From: a virus
DNA: 39,818 nt
Virus record (IMG/VR): IMGVR_UViG_3300028417_000009
Location: 1 to 39,818 of that record
Reading direction: 5' to 3' (one strand)
Positions 32,698 to 39,818 of this stretch are shown here, in pieces (position 1 is the first letter of the stretch; each line of letters begins with the position of its first letter). A program made the position numbers and the translations under genes. The notes under the pieces were generated by a model. That model was not told the origin of the DNA and made no database searches. It saw only the letters and a list, made by a program, of their open reading frames with translations.

Positions 32698-33149
32698 TGA
32701 GGTTCTCCTCTGTCAGGGCTTAAATATGGCACATTCTCTACAACATGAAACCCTATCTTATCAGGCTTTGTAGTTCTAACAAGATCCATCAACCGATCCA
32801 TAGCTGCTATGGATTGCACAACTGCCCACTGTTCCTGTATCATCCCTAGGTACAGCCCCACTCCTATACATCCTTCTACATCTTGGCAGGTGTTAGCTCT
32901 GTGTACTTCTATGGCAAAACGGTTAGGAACATCTTGTAGTTCTAGGTTAGAATACTTTCCTCTGAAGTTACCTTTGGTGGCTTTGTACATTCCTAATGGA
33001 ATACAAGATAGATTCTGTCGGTTCTGTAGCCAGGGTCTCTCTATGGTGCATAGAGCAAACTCTGGGTGCCCAGTAGCTGTAAGAGTGCCAAATACTCCGG
33101 CTTCTTTGGTATGTGCAAATCTGGTTAATACTAAGTGTAGATCTTTCAT
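32694..33149 (-). CDS. DUF5675 family protein, 151 aa, possible lysis role
   Basis: The sequence has the DUF5675 layout: a beta-strand start, CTIERPW, a CIPLGMYKA turn, FAIEVHRANTCQDVEGCIGVG (the H-x-A-N and G-C-I-x-V-G core at about 78-96 with two Cys), and a helical end. DUF5675 proteins occur next to lysis genes in phages and have been suggested to act on peptidoglycan, but the activity is unproven. I place the start at the ATG at 33149 because AGGAGATACCTA lies ahead of it, while the longer upstream frame has no site. It sits between thyX and the DHH gene. No other endolysin is visible in the window. Confidence 0.7.
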   Translation of the reverse strand: MKDLHLVLTRFAHTKEAGVFGTLTATGHPEFALCTIERPWLQNRQNLSCIPLGMYKATKGNFRGKYSNLELQDVPNRFAIEVHRANTCQDVEGCIGVGLYLGMIQEQWAVVQSIAAMDRLMDLVRTTKPDKIGFHVVENVPYLSPDRGEPQ

Positions 33150-33192
33150 TCTTAGGTATCTCCTAGCAGCGAGGCTGCCACATGTTGGGTAT

Positions 33193-33819
33193 CTAGCGGT
33201 GGACACAAGTTATATATAGATACTGATGATCTTCAGGCAAGGCTTCATATACCGCATAAGCCAAACTCCTAATCTCCCACATTGCAGCTGGTGCTGTTCT
33301 AAGAGTAAGAAAGTTTTGTAGACTCCTAGCATTTATAGTCCAGGTTAGCTCTGTTTTGTAGGCGTCTGGTAAGGCGAACTTAGCAATGCCATTTGGTACC
33401 CCTTGGCTTTTTAACTCCCTAACATTTTCAAGAGCCTTGGCTATATAGGTATCTGTCAGGTCATTACCTGTAAGGACACAAAACTTAGCTACCCGGCCCC
33501 AGTAATATGTCTCACCAGAAATCTCAAAGCTGTCTTCCTCCTCCAACTCTTTCAAGGTATATCTTGTACTCTTAGCACTTAGCGAAGCTATCCTATGTCT
33601 AGCAAGCTCCTGCAACAGCGCTCTACTAACTCCTTGGATATAAAAGGTATAGTTTAGATGCTCCAATGTGCTGGAATGTTTAAACTTATTCCCTACTTTG
33701 TCTATCAATTCTCTGTCTTTTGGCCCCCCATTATCTGATTTACCATGTGATTGCCAACAAGTGCGTACAGCATGGGAACATATTGGCAGTGGTGTGTTAT
33801 GCATTAAGGTTACTTTCAT
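33193..33819 (-). CDS. thyX: FAD-dependent thymidylate synthase ThyX, 208 aa
   Basis: Carries the ThyX signature R-H-R-x7-S: RHRIASLSAKS at about 74-84, followed by TRY at 85-87. It converts dUMP to dTMP using FAD, NADPH and methylene-tetrahydrofolate. Length is close to the usual 200-250 residues. The start overlaps the polymerase stop as ATGA, so it is made with the polymerase and supplies thymidylate for replication. No thyA is seen. The C-terminal half has RSLQNFLTLRTAPAAMWEIR, typical of the substrate-binding helix. Confidence 0.95.
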   Translation of the reverse strand: MKVTLMHNTPLPICSHAVRTCWQSHGKSDNGGPKDRELIDKVGNKFKHSSTLEHLNYTFYIQGVSRALLQELARHRIASLSAKSTRYTLKELEEEDSFEISGETYYWGRVAKFCVLTGNDLTDTYIAKALENVRELKSQGVPNGIAKFALPDAYKTELTWTINARSLQNFLTLRTAPAAMWEIRSLAYAVYEALPEDHQYLYITCVHR

Positions 33820-36050
33820 TTAGGTTGTGTCTCCGGTTTCCAATAATAACTAATACTAGTCTCAAGTGGTATTCGCATCTCTCCAAACTTCGTGCTCTGT
33901 GCTATATCCATTACCTCTTCTTGCTTCCTAGCATACTCCTTTGCTTTACCCTCCACAGCCTGCGAAATAATAGAGTCATGTATCTGACCTTTAAGTCGGT
34001 AATCTCCTTTACTCCCAACCTGTACAAAGTAAAATAGTTTCCATAGAGCTTCGTTTATACCAACAACAGAAAAGTGTTGTGATTTATGGGCAACACAGGA
34101 ACGCATAACAGTGTGAGAGGATATATCACCTAGAATTATTCTTGTCCAACCATCTGGTGTTAGTATCCTCCCAGTGGTTGCCACTTCTTTAACTGTAGCG
34201 TTCCATCCCTGTTTTACCTCTGGATATAGCTCATGGTATAGGCTTAAAAGATGGATAGCAAAGTCCTTTAAGGTCACACGTTCCATACCAACCAACCTTC
34301 TGTATTTCTGGAGGTTAGCTATACCAATGGAGTCTATGAAAGTTGCCCAGCCCATGATATAGTTAGTACCATGTATGATCTTTTTAACCGCTTGCCTCAG
34401 CTCATGTTCCTTTCCGAACTCTATACCAAAGAACCTATATCCAGTGTAGCAATAGAAATCCTTAACACCTGCTATCTCTGGTGGGTTCTCTAAGGCTTCC
34501 CTTAGACTCTCTGATCCTGCTAAATACGCAGTGCACCTTGCCTCACTTTGGGATTTATCAGTGTCTATAAGTAGATAGCCGTCATCGGCTAGCATAGCTG
34601 TTTTCAAGTAAGGAGGGATATTCTGTAGTTGGGTTCCCATGTTCTTAGCAGAGGATCTTGTCAGTGCTCTTCCTGTTGTAGATGGTGCATATAAAGAGGA
34701 AGCACTGCAAGCAAACCTGCTGGTTTCCGTTCCATCCAACCGCATAGAGTACAGCAGCCTGTTTCCTTCAGTCAGCCTGGCATCATAATAAGTACCAATG
34801 GCTTTCTTTAACTCTCTGTGTTTTATAATCCTAGAAGTAAAAAGCTCAAATAGTGGATGTTGTCTAGCTACTTTTGTTAGCTCTAGTTCCCCGGTAGCAG
34901 CTGCGGATTTAGCCCTAGCTGGAACCTTAGCTCTTAGGATTTTATATATCAGTGCTTGTACTTGTTGCCATGATCCAGGATTAAAATTATCAAATCCTGT
35001 CAGGGCTTCTAGCTCTTCTTTGATTCTGTCTAGCTCTTCTTGCGCTAGTTTCCTAGCCGCTGTCCTACGAACTGTGTCAGTTTTAAACCCCTCAAAACAA
35101 GTATACACCACTGGTGCTATATTAGGACAGGATTGTGAATAGTTTTTCCATACCCATCTAGGTGCTTTTTGTATTAACTTTATGAATATCCTAGCTGTGT
35201 TTATAGTATCCTTAGCGTTGTATTCTAGAGGATTTAGTTCTGATTCATACTTCCAGTAGTAGTAGTCAGGTAAAATATATGATGCTATCTTTGCTAGGGC
35301 TTTTGGCAGTTCTGCGTACCAGCAATGCCATATATACTCTGTATCAAAGAGATAGTTATTAACCACACAGTGGTAACGTAGAAGATGGAAAGTATCAAAG
35401 CAGCCATTGTGGAATACTTTAGGGATAGTAGTTGCACATAGTTTTCTAACTATCTCCCAAGCTAGATAACAATCTTCTATATCTCTCCAATGATCTGGCA
35501 TTAGGGATATTGTATATGTGGCTCCTACTTCATAGCTATTGGTTATCTCTGTGAAAGCTATAGAGGAGATTTGATTTTGTAATGTAGTTTCTATATCAAC
35601 TGTAAGGACAGCTGCATCCGATAGTACAGATAGCGCATTGGTTAGTTCTGTTTTTGTTTTAGCTATGGTATAGTTATACTTCCAAGCTCCTATCCCTGTT
35701 GCTGATAGCTTACGAAGATCAATTTGAAATAGCAGCTTACCCGTTGTTGTAGTTCTTATATGGGCTAGTGGTTGTCCTATAACTACTGGAGTTGACATAA
35801 AGATGGTTGAGCCTCTCCAGTCCCCAAGATTTATATCACCTCTAGATGGGGTTGGAACAAGATTAGCCACGGTTTTAGGATTAGTACAATAGATAGCATC
35901 CGCAGATATCGAAGAGGCTAGTTCCATTAGCTCTTCAATACTGTAGGTTTTGTATGTTACCTTTGATGCATGACCAAGATGTTTAAACTCTTCCTTGATA
36001 AACCCTTGGTAGTTTTTATCTTGTTGGGCTAGGTTAAGCAGGATTCGCAC
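33816..36050 (-). CDS. family A DNA polymerase, 744 aa
   Basis: N-terminal about 145 residues are unassigned. A 3'-5' exonuclease domain follows: DIE at 152-154, NGCFD at 215-219, and YNAKD at 277-281. Polymerase motif A is DKSQSEAR (498-505, with the metal Asp 498), motif B R-x3-K-x3-H-x3-Y (R552, K556, H560, Y564), and motif C HDS (691-693). The position usually Phe or Tyr (E. coli 762) is His 560, and the Glu of HDE is Ser. No 5'-3' nuclease domain is seen. The start is GTG with AGGAG nine bases upstream, overlapping the previous stop by one base (TAGTG). It is the replicative polymerase. Confidence 0.93.
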   Translation of the reverse strand: MRILLNLAQQDKNYQGFIKEEFKHLGHASKVTYKTYSIEELMELASSISADAIYCTNPKTVANLVPTPSRGDINLGDWRGSTIFMSTPVVIGQPLAHIRTTTTGKLLFQIDLRKLSATGIGAWKYNYTIAKTKTELTNALSVLSDAAVLTVDIETTLQNQISSIAFTEITNSYEVGATYTISLMPDHWRDIEDCYLAWEIVRKLCATTIPKVFHNGCFDTFHLLRYHCVVNNYLFDTEYIWHCWYAELPKALAKIASYILPDYYYWKYESELNPLEYNAKDTINTARIFIKLIQKAPRWVWKNYSQSCPNIAPVVYTCFEGFKTDTVRRTAARKLAQEELDRIKEELEALTGFDNFNPGSWQQVQALIYKILRAKVPARAKSAAATGELELTKVARQHPLFELFTSRIIKHRELKKAIGTYYDARLTEGNRLLYSMRLDGTETSRFACSASSLYAPSTTGRALTRSSAKNMGTQLQNIPPYLKTAMLADDGYLLIDTDKSQSEARCTAYLAGSESLREALENPPEIAGVKDFYCYTGYRFFGIEFGKEHELRQAVKKIIHGTNYIMGWATFIDSIGIANLQKYRRLVGMERVTLKDFAIHLLSLYHELYPEVKQGWNATVKEVATTGRILTPDGWTRIILGDISSHTVMRSCVAHKSQHFSVVGINEALWKLFYFVQVGSKGDYRLKGQIHDSIISQAVEGKAKEYARKQEEVMDIAQSTKFGEMRIPLETSISYYWKPETQPK

Positions 36051-36265
36051 TAACCTATACTCCTACATACACGCTCTTGTTCTTCATAGGAAAACTCACC
36101 ATAGAGGTCATTTATTTTGCAGCCATATATCCCCCTTAGCACTTCTTTTCTACGCTGTCTTTCTTGTGGATTCTGCGGAACATAGAGATAAGGCATAGAG
36201 TTTATACCTATCTTGGTGGCCATAGCTTTAGCTTCTCTTAGGGTGTGAGCGGATATTAGTATCAT
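36050..36265 (-). CDS. hypothetical protein, 71 aa
   Basis: Unrecognised. Starts MILISAHTLREAKAMATKIG, with YLYVPQNPQERQRRKEVLRG in the middle: an alpha/beta pattern and an Arg-rich turn that recurs in small proteins beside phage polymerases. The ATG at 36265 is chosen because AGGTGG lies eight bases upstream; the previous stop ends two bases before it. It ends at the polymerase start. Confidence 0.65.
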   Translation of the reverse strand: MILISAHTLREAKAMATKIGINSMPYLYVPQNPQERQRRKEVLRGIYGCKINDLYGEFSYEEQERVCRSIG

Positions 36266-36266
36266 G

Positions 36267-36596
36267 TTAGTGCCACCTAGTAGAAAAGTTAGATCCTGCA
36301 AGCAGTGCCTCTTTTAGCGCAGCACTAGACATAGCATCTTTAAGAGGGATCTGCTTCTCTTCAAACCCTGCATCTTTAAATATTATCCCCCAAGCTACAT
36401 CTAGTATCTTCTTAGGGAATACTATATTGGTGGTATCGGATATAGGGCAATAGATAAACTCTACAGGTATGCTAGAGCTTTTACAGGCCAGCATAAACTC
36501 ATTAGAGATTAGACCATAGGCTTTATCTGCTTGCCCTATAAGTGCTATCGTAGCATCCCGCTGTAGCCAGACTAGCGGCCCCCATTCCTCGTTCAT
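36267..36596 (-). CDS. hypothetical protein, 109 aa
   Basis: Unrecognised. Alpha/beta protein with VEFIYCPISDTT and ALKEALLAGSNF segments. The ATG at 36596 is used because it overlaps the previous stop as ATGA; the longer frame adds nine residues without support. It is one of three short genes between the SSB-like and polymerase genes, all coupled. Confidence 0.6.
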   Translation of the reverse strand: MNEEWGPLVWLQRDATIALIGQADKAYGLISNEFMLACKSSSIPVEFIYCPISDTTNIVFPKKILDVAWGIIFKDAGFEEKQIPLKDAMSSAALKEALLAGSNFSTRWH

Positions 36597-36799
36597 ATCA
36601 ACCCCTTTGACACAGCTATCCATTCTGGCACTGTTAGCTCTACGTCATCCTCAGCGACTATATCATCTAACTCATCCTGTTGGAGCTGTGATATAGGTAA
36701 CCAAACAGTGGTATCATCTTCTCCATCACCGGACACCAGTATAGCTTTGTCGGATATGTGGTGTATGTGCAGTGCTAGCACTATTGTTTCTGCGGGCAT
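36593..36799 (-). CDS. hypothetical phage protein, 68 aa
   Basis: A compact beta protein: LALHIHHISDKAILVSG, then DTTVWLPISQL and VPEWIAVSKGLI. The pattern (His-His then a Lys-Ala strand and a W-x-P-x-S-Q turn) recurs in small phage proteins beside replication genes, but I know no function. The ATG at 36799 has AGGAG seven bases upstream, and the upstream frame start does not. Confidence 0.65.
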   Translation of the reverse strand: MPAETIVLALHIHHISDKAILVSGDGEDDTTVWLPISQLQQDELDDIVAEDDVELTVPEWIAVSKGLI

Positions 36800-36858
36800 T
36801 AGTGTTTCTCCTAATTGGTGGATGGTGGACATCCTTGTCCGGTGGGTCATTGGTTATA

Positions 36859-37410
36859 TTAGGCTGCTTCAGCCGGCTCATACTCAAACTGCTCAAACCC
36901 GGCAGGCAACTCTACAGGTGTAACAGTGGTGCATGAATTGATACGCACGTTCTCATACACTCTGTCTCTCTTCTCTCCCTTGCCCTTTGAGAAACTGATC
37001 TTAGTGGTTAGCTGGAGATGAAAGTTACTCATCTTCTGTTCCTGCAAGCTCTCCACATAAGGGCGAAAGGGACCACCTTTGTAGCTCTCACCAAAGATCT
37101 GGGACAGGCGTAGCTTGAGCAGCTTTTTGCCCATCTCATTGCCGGTGAAGCTCTCAGTCATCAAAGAGCCATTAGGTGCATCCAGGTCACCTTCTTTGGA
37201 TTTCTCCACAGTGGCTAGCTTCTGATACACCATCCTCACACCCATAGGAGCATTGTCTGCGTTCCATGCTTTGTCCATACCGCAGAACACCAATCCGTAG
37301 ATATGTACTCCATCTGGTGGGTTTATGTAGGATACAAGATCGGATACTTCTGAGCTATCGAAGTCCATATCGAAGTCATCTACACCACTAGTATTTGTTT
37401 CATCTGTCAT
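36859..37410 (-). CDS. hypothetical acidic protein, 183 aa, possible SSB-like
   Basis: The first 25 residues are very acidic (DDFDMDFDSS). A beta-rich domain follows (VHIYGLVFCGMD, VRMVYQKLATVEK), then a basic segment (KISFSKGKGEKRDR) and an acidic, aromatic C-terminal tip (FEQFEYEPAEAA). Early placement between the Sak4-like ATPase and polymerase, and the acidic tail, are compatible with a single-stranded DNA-binding protein, but no OB-fold is proven. The codons are more GC-rich than the neighbours. AAAGAG lies about ten bases before the ATG. Confidence 0.55.
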   Translation of the reverse strand: MTDETNTSGVDDFDMDFDSSEVSDLVSYINPPDGVHIYGLVFCGMDKAWNADNAPMGVRMVYQKLATVEKSKEGDLDAPNGSLMTESFTGNEMGKKLLKLRLSQIFGESYKGGPFRPYVESLQEQKMSNFHLQLTTKISFSKGKGEKRDRVYENVRINSCTTVTPVELPAGFEQFEYEPAEAA

Positions 37411-37455
37411 AGTATTTACTCTTTGTAGTTTAGTTTAAAGTTTGTGCTAGCTTGC

Positions 37456-38397
37456 TTACTTGCATATCTTAATTGTAAGCGGTGCTGGCTGTGTTGTCGC
37501 AGTGTTCCCCTTTTGCTGTGTATCTGCTTCCTCTTCACTGAGAAAGATTTTCTCCAAAGAAGGATCTAAATCCCCTTCAAAAGAAACTGGTCTACGGCTT
37601 GATACTAATACCTTGTTTATCTTTCCTGCTTTGCAGGTAGCTCTAAAAGAAGCTCCATCTACATAGGTATAGATTTTATATCCAAAATACTTAGCTACCT
37701 TATCTGAAAAGGGGCGAGACCCACACATAGGAACTGTACGAACTAGCATCTCCTTTTCATGCTTAGTTCCAGCATTGGTTGTCTTTGTTATATCCAGGGT
37801 GTGAGTACAAGCTATCACTGTAGCTTTAGTAGCTTGGATACCAGATAGGATAGCTCCTAGATCTGGATTAGCCTGCCCAAAGATCCGTCTAGCATCTCTC
37901 TTATCCAGATCTAGAAAGTTATCCGCAAGTGTGATAACAGAGTCTGCTAACTGGGATAAGGAGTCTATAACTATAGCATCGGAGTCGGTAAGGGCGAAGA
38001 TGTTTAGAGCCAATGGCCCTGAATCTAGTACCTTACCTATAGCAGGATCTATCCTTACACCTTTGGTAGCTGTGAATACTTTAAGAGCTGTCTCAGCAAA
38101 CCTTGGTATCTCTTTTGTGTCCTCTATTCGGATAGGAATGATCTTATCTAGTTCTTGCTTTGTGAGTAAGGGGTTCTTATTGCTATCCTTAGCATAGATA
38201 ACTGTTTCAAGCCCGTTCTCTGCATCAAACCAAAATACTCTGGTGATGTGAGGAACCTTAGCTATAGTAGCAGCTATGTGTGTTTTAGCTGATCCTGGTG
38301 CCCCAAAGAGAATAATCTTTCTTGGCAGAGATTCCTCACAGGAATGGACAGCTTTGGATAAGGTGAGTAGGGTTGCTGGTTTATAGCAGCTATTCAT
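37456..38397 (-). CDS. RecA-like ATPase, Sak4/AAA_24-type recombination protein, 313 aa
   Basis: Walker A is GAPGSAKTH (about 32-40), followed by RVFWFDAENG and Walker B AIVIDSLS (about 141-148), then a basic strand and VIACTHTLD. This is the layout of phage Sak4-type single-strand annealing/recombinase ATPases (AAA_24). It would load or anneal single-stranded DNA alongside the nuclease and the possible SSB next to it. The C-terminus is polar and Gln/Thr-rich, probably disordered. It overlaps the next gene upstream by four bases (ATGA). Recognition is by motif and neighbours. Confidence 0.85.
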   Translation of the reverse strand: MNSCYKPATLLTLSKAVHSCEESLPRKIILFGAPGSAKTHIAATIAKVPHITRVFWFDAENGLETVIYAKDSNKNPLLTKQELDKIIPIRIEDTKEIPRFAETALKVFTATKGVRIDPAIGKVLDSGPLALNIFALTDSDAIVIDSLSQLADSVITLADNFLDLDKRDARRIFGQANPDLGAILSGIQATKATVIACTHTLDITKTTNAGTKHEKEMLVRTVPMCGSRPFSDKVAKYFGYKIYTYVDGASFRATCKAGKINKVLVSSRRPVSFEGDLDPSLEKIFLSEEEADTQQKGNTATTQPAPLTIKICK

Positions 38398-38567
38398 GGC
38401 CTATACTCCTCTAGCCCTGCCTGTTTGCGTCTCCTTGCACATTCTTTAGCTCCTTGATGAGGCAGCTTACTTCTACTCCTGCTGGGAAGCGTAGTCATTA
38501 GGTGATCCTGAATAGCTAGTCCTGACAGCAAAGCCCTCATTCCTAGTCCTTGTTTTTGTCTGGTCAT
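38394..38567 (-). CDS. hypothetical basic protein, 57 aa
   Basis: A short basic protein whose second half (KLPHQGAKECARRRKQ) is a pattern seen in small phage proteins of unknown function. The ATG at 38567 overlaps the previous stop as ATGA, and its own end overlaps the ATPase start the same way. The longer frame upstream (to 38585) has no support. DNA or RNA binding is plausible from charge only. Confidence 0.6.
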   Translation of the reverse strand: MTRQKQGLGMRALLSGLAIQDHLMTTLPSRSRSKLPHQGAKECARRRKQAGLEEYRP

Positions 38568-38962
38568 TGATCTTCTCCTTCGCATGCTTGTTCACCTAGT
38601 TTTGCATACCCGGCTATATCTACCCAGGAATCTTTATAGTTAGGATCACCATTAACAATCCTAGCCATCTTATGGGCTATCATCTCTAATGCCTCTTTAT
38701 GTACAGGGGACATAGCAAGATATTTAGAATGAGCAGACATAGCTCTCTTTAGTCTTTGGGATAGAGCAGCATGGTGTGAAAAATGTCCATATCTGGTTCC
38801 CCTTTCTGCTAAGGTAACATCCAAATCAGTGCCCTTAGTGGATTTGAGGTTGGTTAGCTGCTCTATCTGTGTTTCCAGCCTATTATTTTTAGCTACCAGA
38901 TTGCCTATTTCCTCTGATAGCATATTTACTGCCTCTTCTAGCTGTGCTTTTGTTCGTCTCAT
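38564..38962 (-). CDS. DUF6378-like protein with N-terminal coiled coil, 132 aa
   Basis: The C-terminal part has LAERGTRYGHFSHHA, then HKEALEMIAHKMARI, then YKDSWVDIAGYAKL: the DUF6378 layout common in phage early regions. The helical pattern with DSW-x-D-IAGY is reminiscent of the all-alpha NTP-pyrophosphohydrolase (MazG-like) fold, which would fit nucleotide metabolism, but no activity is shown. The first 45 residues form a heptad-rich coiled coil not part of the domain. It overlaps both neighbours by four bases. Confidence 0.8.
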   Translation of the reverse strand: MRRTKAQLEEAVNMLSEEIGNLVAKNNRLETQIEQLTNLKSTKGTDLDVTLAERGTRYGHFSHHAALSQRLKRAMSAHSKYLAMSPVHKEALEMIAHKMARIVNGDPNYKDSWVDIAGYAKLGEQACEGEDQ

Positions 38963-39378
38963 GATTCTCTCTCCTCAAGTATTTCCTCTAGGACTAGCTT
39001 TATCCTGCATAGAAACCTTAGCTCTCTCTCTGCTGCTGTTTTGGTTTCCTCCCCCTGCCTTCGTGCTTCCTGCCAGTCCGCAAAGGGAGTACCATTGCAG
39101 TTTTGTCTCCCTGTCACTTTGTAGATAACACAAGTAGTGCATACGGATGGCTGTACTGGCTCTTTTCTTGCTTCATATCTCCTATCTGCATCCATAACAC
39201 AGAGCTGGCATCTTGGCAGAGAGGATATCACAACCTCTTTCTCCCACAGAGGAACCCATCTTGTATCTATGCACTCCTTTACAGCCCCTAGTTGTCTGCA
39301 CATCTCCTCTTTTGGTTCCGCTTTAAGTGCTTTTCTTATCTGCGTCAGGGTTATCTTTTGTGTTTGTGTCTTACTCAT
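38959..39378 (-). CDS. putative zinc-binding protein, 139 aa
   Basis: Cys pairs at about 57/60 (CQLC) and 80/83 (CTTC), plus Cys 94 in RQNCNGTPF, suggest a zinc site. The order CxLC ... CxxCV-I-Y ... TG ... C-x-G-T-P recurs in phage early proteins with no assigned role. The first 25 residues are basic and helical (TLTQIRKALKAE), and the C-terminus is a helix ending LEEILEERES. It overlaps the DUF6378-like gene (ATGA). Confidence 0.6.
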   Translation of the reverse strand: MSKTQTQKITLTQIRKALKAEPKEEMCRQLGAVKECIDTRWVPLWEKEVVISSLPRCQLCVMDADRRYEARKEPVQPSVCTTCVIYKVTGRQNCNGTPFADWQEARRQGEETKTAAERELRFLCRIKLVLEEILEERES

Positions 39379-39390
39379 AGTCTCTTTCCC

Positions 39391-39818
39391 TCAAGCGGAA
39401 GCTCTCTCTATCAGCTCCTCTAGTGTAAAAACAAAATCCCACTCTTCTTCTGGTTTCAACATAGCTTCTGGTGCTTCTAAGCTCACCAAATCACAAAGCC
39501 CATACAAAGAGCAGGCTCTGTTGTAGGCCATACAAGAGCTACCTCTCATAGGCCAATGATCTATATCTATCATTTGCAATATCCGTTCATGGTCTAATTT
39601 CATATCTAGCAACCATGATAACCTATTTCTTAGTGTTTTGTTAAAAGGGATAAGATGAATCTTTGGCATGATATTATTAGCTTTAAGCTGGTTAACTAGG
39701 TATATTACTTCCCATGCAGCTTGCTGGCTGCCTGCTATAGGATCTAATACTATGGAATATCCTGTTCCTTGCCCGGAGTTTTTGTACAGGGGACTTACAT
39801 CTTCTATCCTCATACCTG
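39391..39818 (-). CDS. PD-(D/E)XK exonuclease, C-terminal half (runs off the window)
   Basis: The frame is open to the end of the window; the first Met (39813) is probably internal. It begins GMRIEDVSPLYKNSGQGTGYSIVLD, the segment that follows the E-x-K strand in phage RecB/Cas4-type nucleases, with the conserved Gln and Tyr. Near the C-terminus, Cys at residues 94, 101 and 107 counted from the first Met (SSCMAYNRACSLYGLCD) match the iron-sulfur-type Cys set of the Cas4/AddB group, together with Cys 54 of the N-terminal half at 1-559. Joined through the window ends, the protein would be 328 residues long, without the E-x-K motif. Confidence 0.75.
   Translation of the reverse strand, partial: GMRIEDVSPLYKNSGQGTGYSIVLDPIAGSQQAAWEVIYLVNQLKANNIMPKIHLIPFNKTLRNRLSWLLDMKLDHERILQMIDIDHWPMRGSSCMAYNRACSLYGLCDLVSLEAPEAMLKPEEEWDFVFTLEELIERASA

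Noticed and set aside
1-39818. CRISPR array, integrase or lysogeny switch
   Set aside because: No regularly spaced longer repeats, no recombinase catalytic motifs and no CI-like repressor are seen; the only repeats are the short iterons in the control region.

Overview
The window looks like an almost complete genome of a short-tailed (podovirus-like), double-stranded DNA bacteriophage. Evidence: one morphogenesis cluster in the order small terminase, large terminase, portal, scaffold, major capsid protein, adaptor, tail proteins and internal ejection proteins; a phage replication set (family A DNA polymerase, helicases, RecA-like ATPase, ThyX); tight packing with start/stop overlaps; and bacterial Shine-Dalgarno sequences. 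I see no integrase, repressor, phage RNA polymerase, tRNA or CRISPR array, so a virulent lifestyle is likely. Base composition is moderately AT-rich and the host cannot be read from the sequence. The two ends of the window carry the two halves of one nuclease gene, in frame across the join. The molecule is therefore probably circular or circularly permuted and was opened inside that gene.

Layout. (1) From 5334 leftward to 1, then by inference across the join from 39818 down to 28846, all genes are on the minus strand: an early/replication operon of about 16 kb. It holds an SF1 helicase, a PD-(D/E)XK nuclease, an NTP-pyrophosphohydrolase-like DUF6378 protein, a Sak4-like ATPase, a family A polymerase, thyX, a DUF5675 protein, a DHH phosphoesterase, a DUF3987-like ATPase, several small unknowns, a Tad2-like (DUF2829) protein and a 43-residue membrane protein. 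(2) Positions 5335-6432 are a non-coding control region: an imperfect mirror-image repeat about 700 bp long, centred near 5775, with two opposed arrays of 9-bp iterons and outward-facing sigma70-type promoters. It is the best candidate for the replication origin and divergent control switch. (3) 6433-7461 is a short rightward unit of two unknown genes. The second has its own extended -10 promoter and a strong intrinsic terminator. (4) 7587-28852 is the rightward structural operon, ending at a hairpin terminator at 28997-29037.

The early operon would copy and recombine the DNA and make thymidylate. The late operon builds the head (7803-14345), the connector and tail with receptor-binding candidates (14352-21336), and the proteins ejected with the DNA (21613-28852). 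No canonical endolysin is recognised. Lysis candidates are the DUF5675 protein and several small membrane proteins.

The points most worth a second look are the mirror-symmetric iteron region, the isolated 233-residue gene with its own promoter and terminator, the Tad2-like anti-defence candidate, the polymerase with His at the usual Phe/Tyr position of motif B, the five-repeat propeller fused to a tail protein, and tiny genes at 28846-28977, 18068-18181 and 8287-8439.
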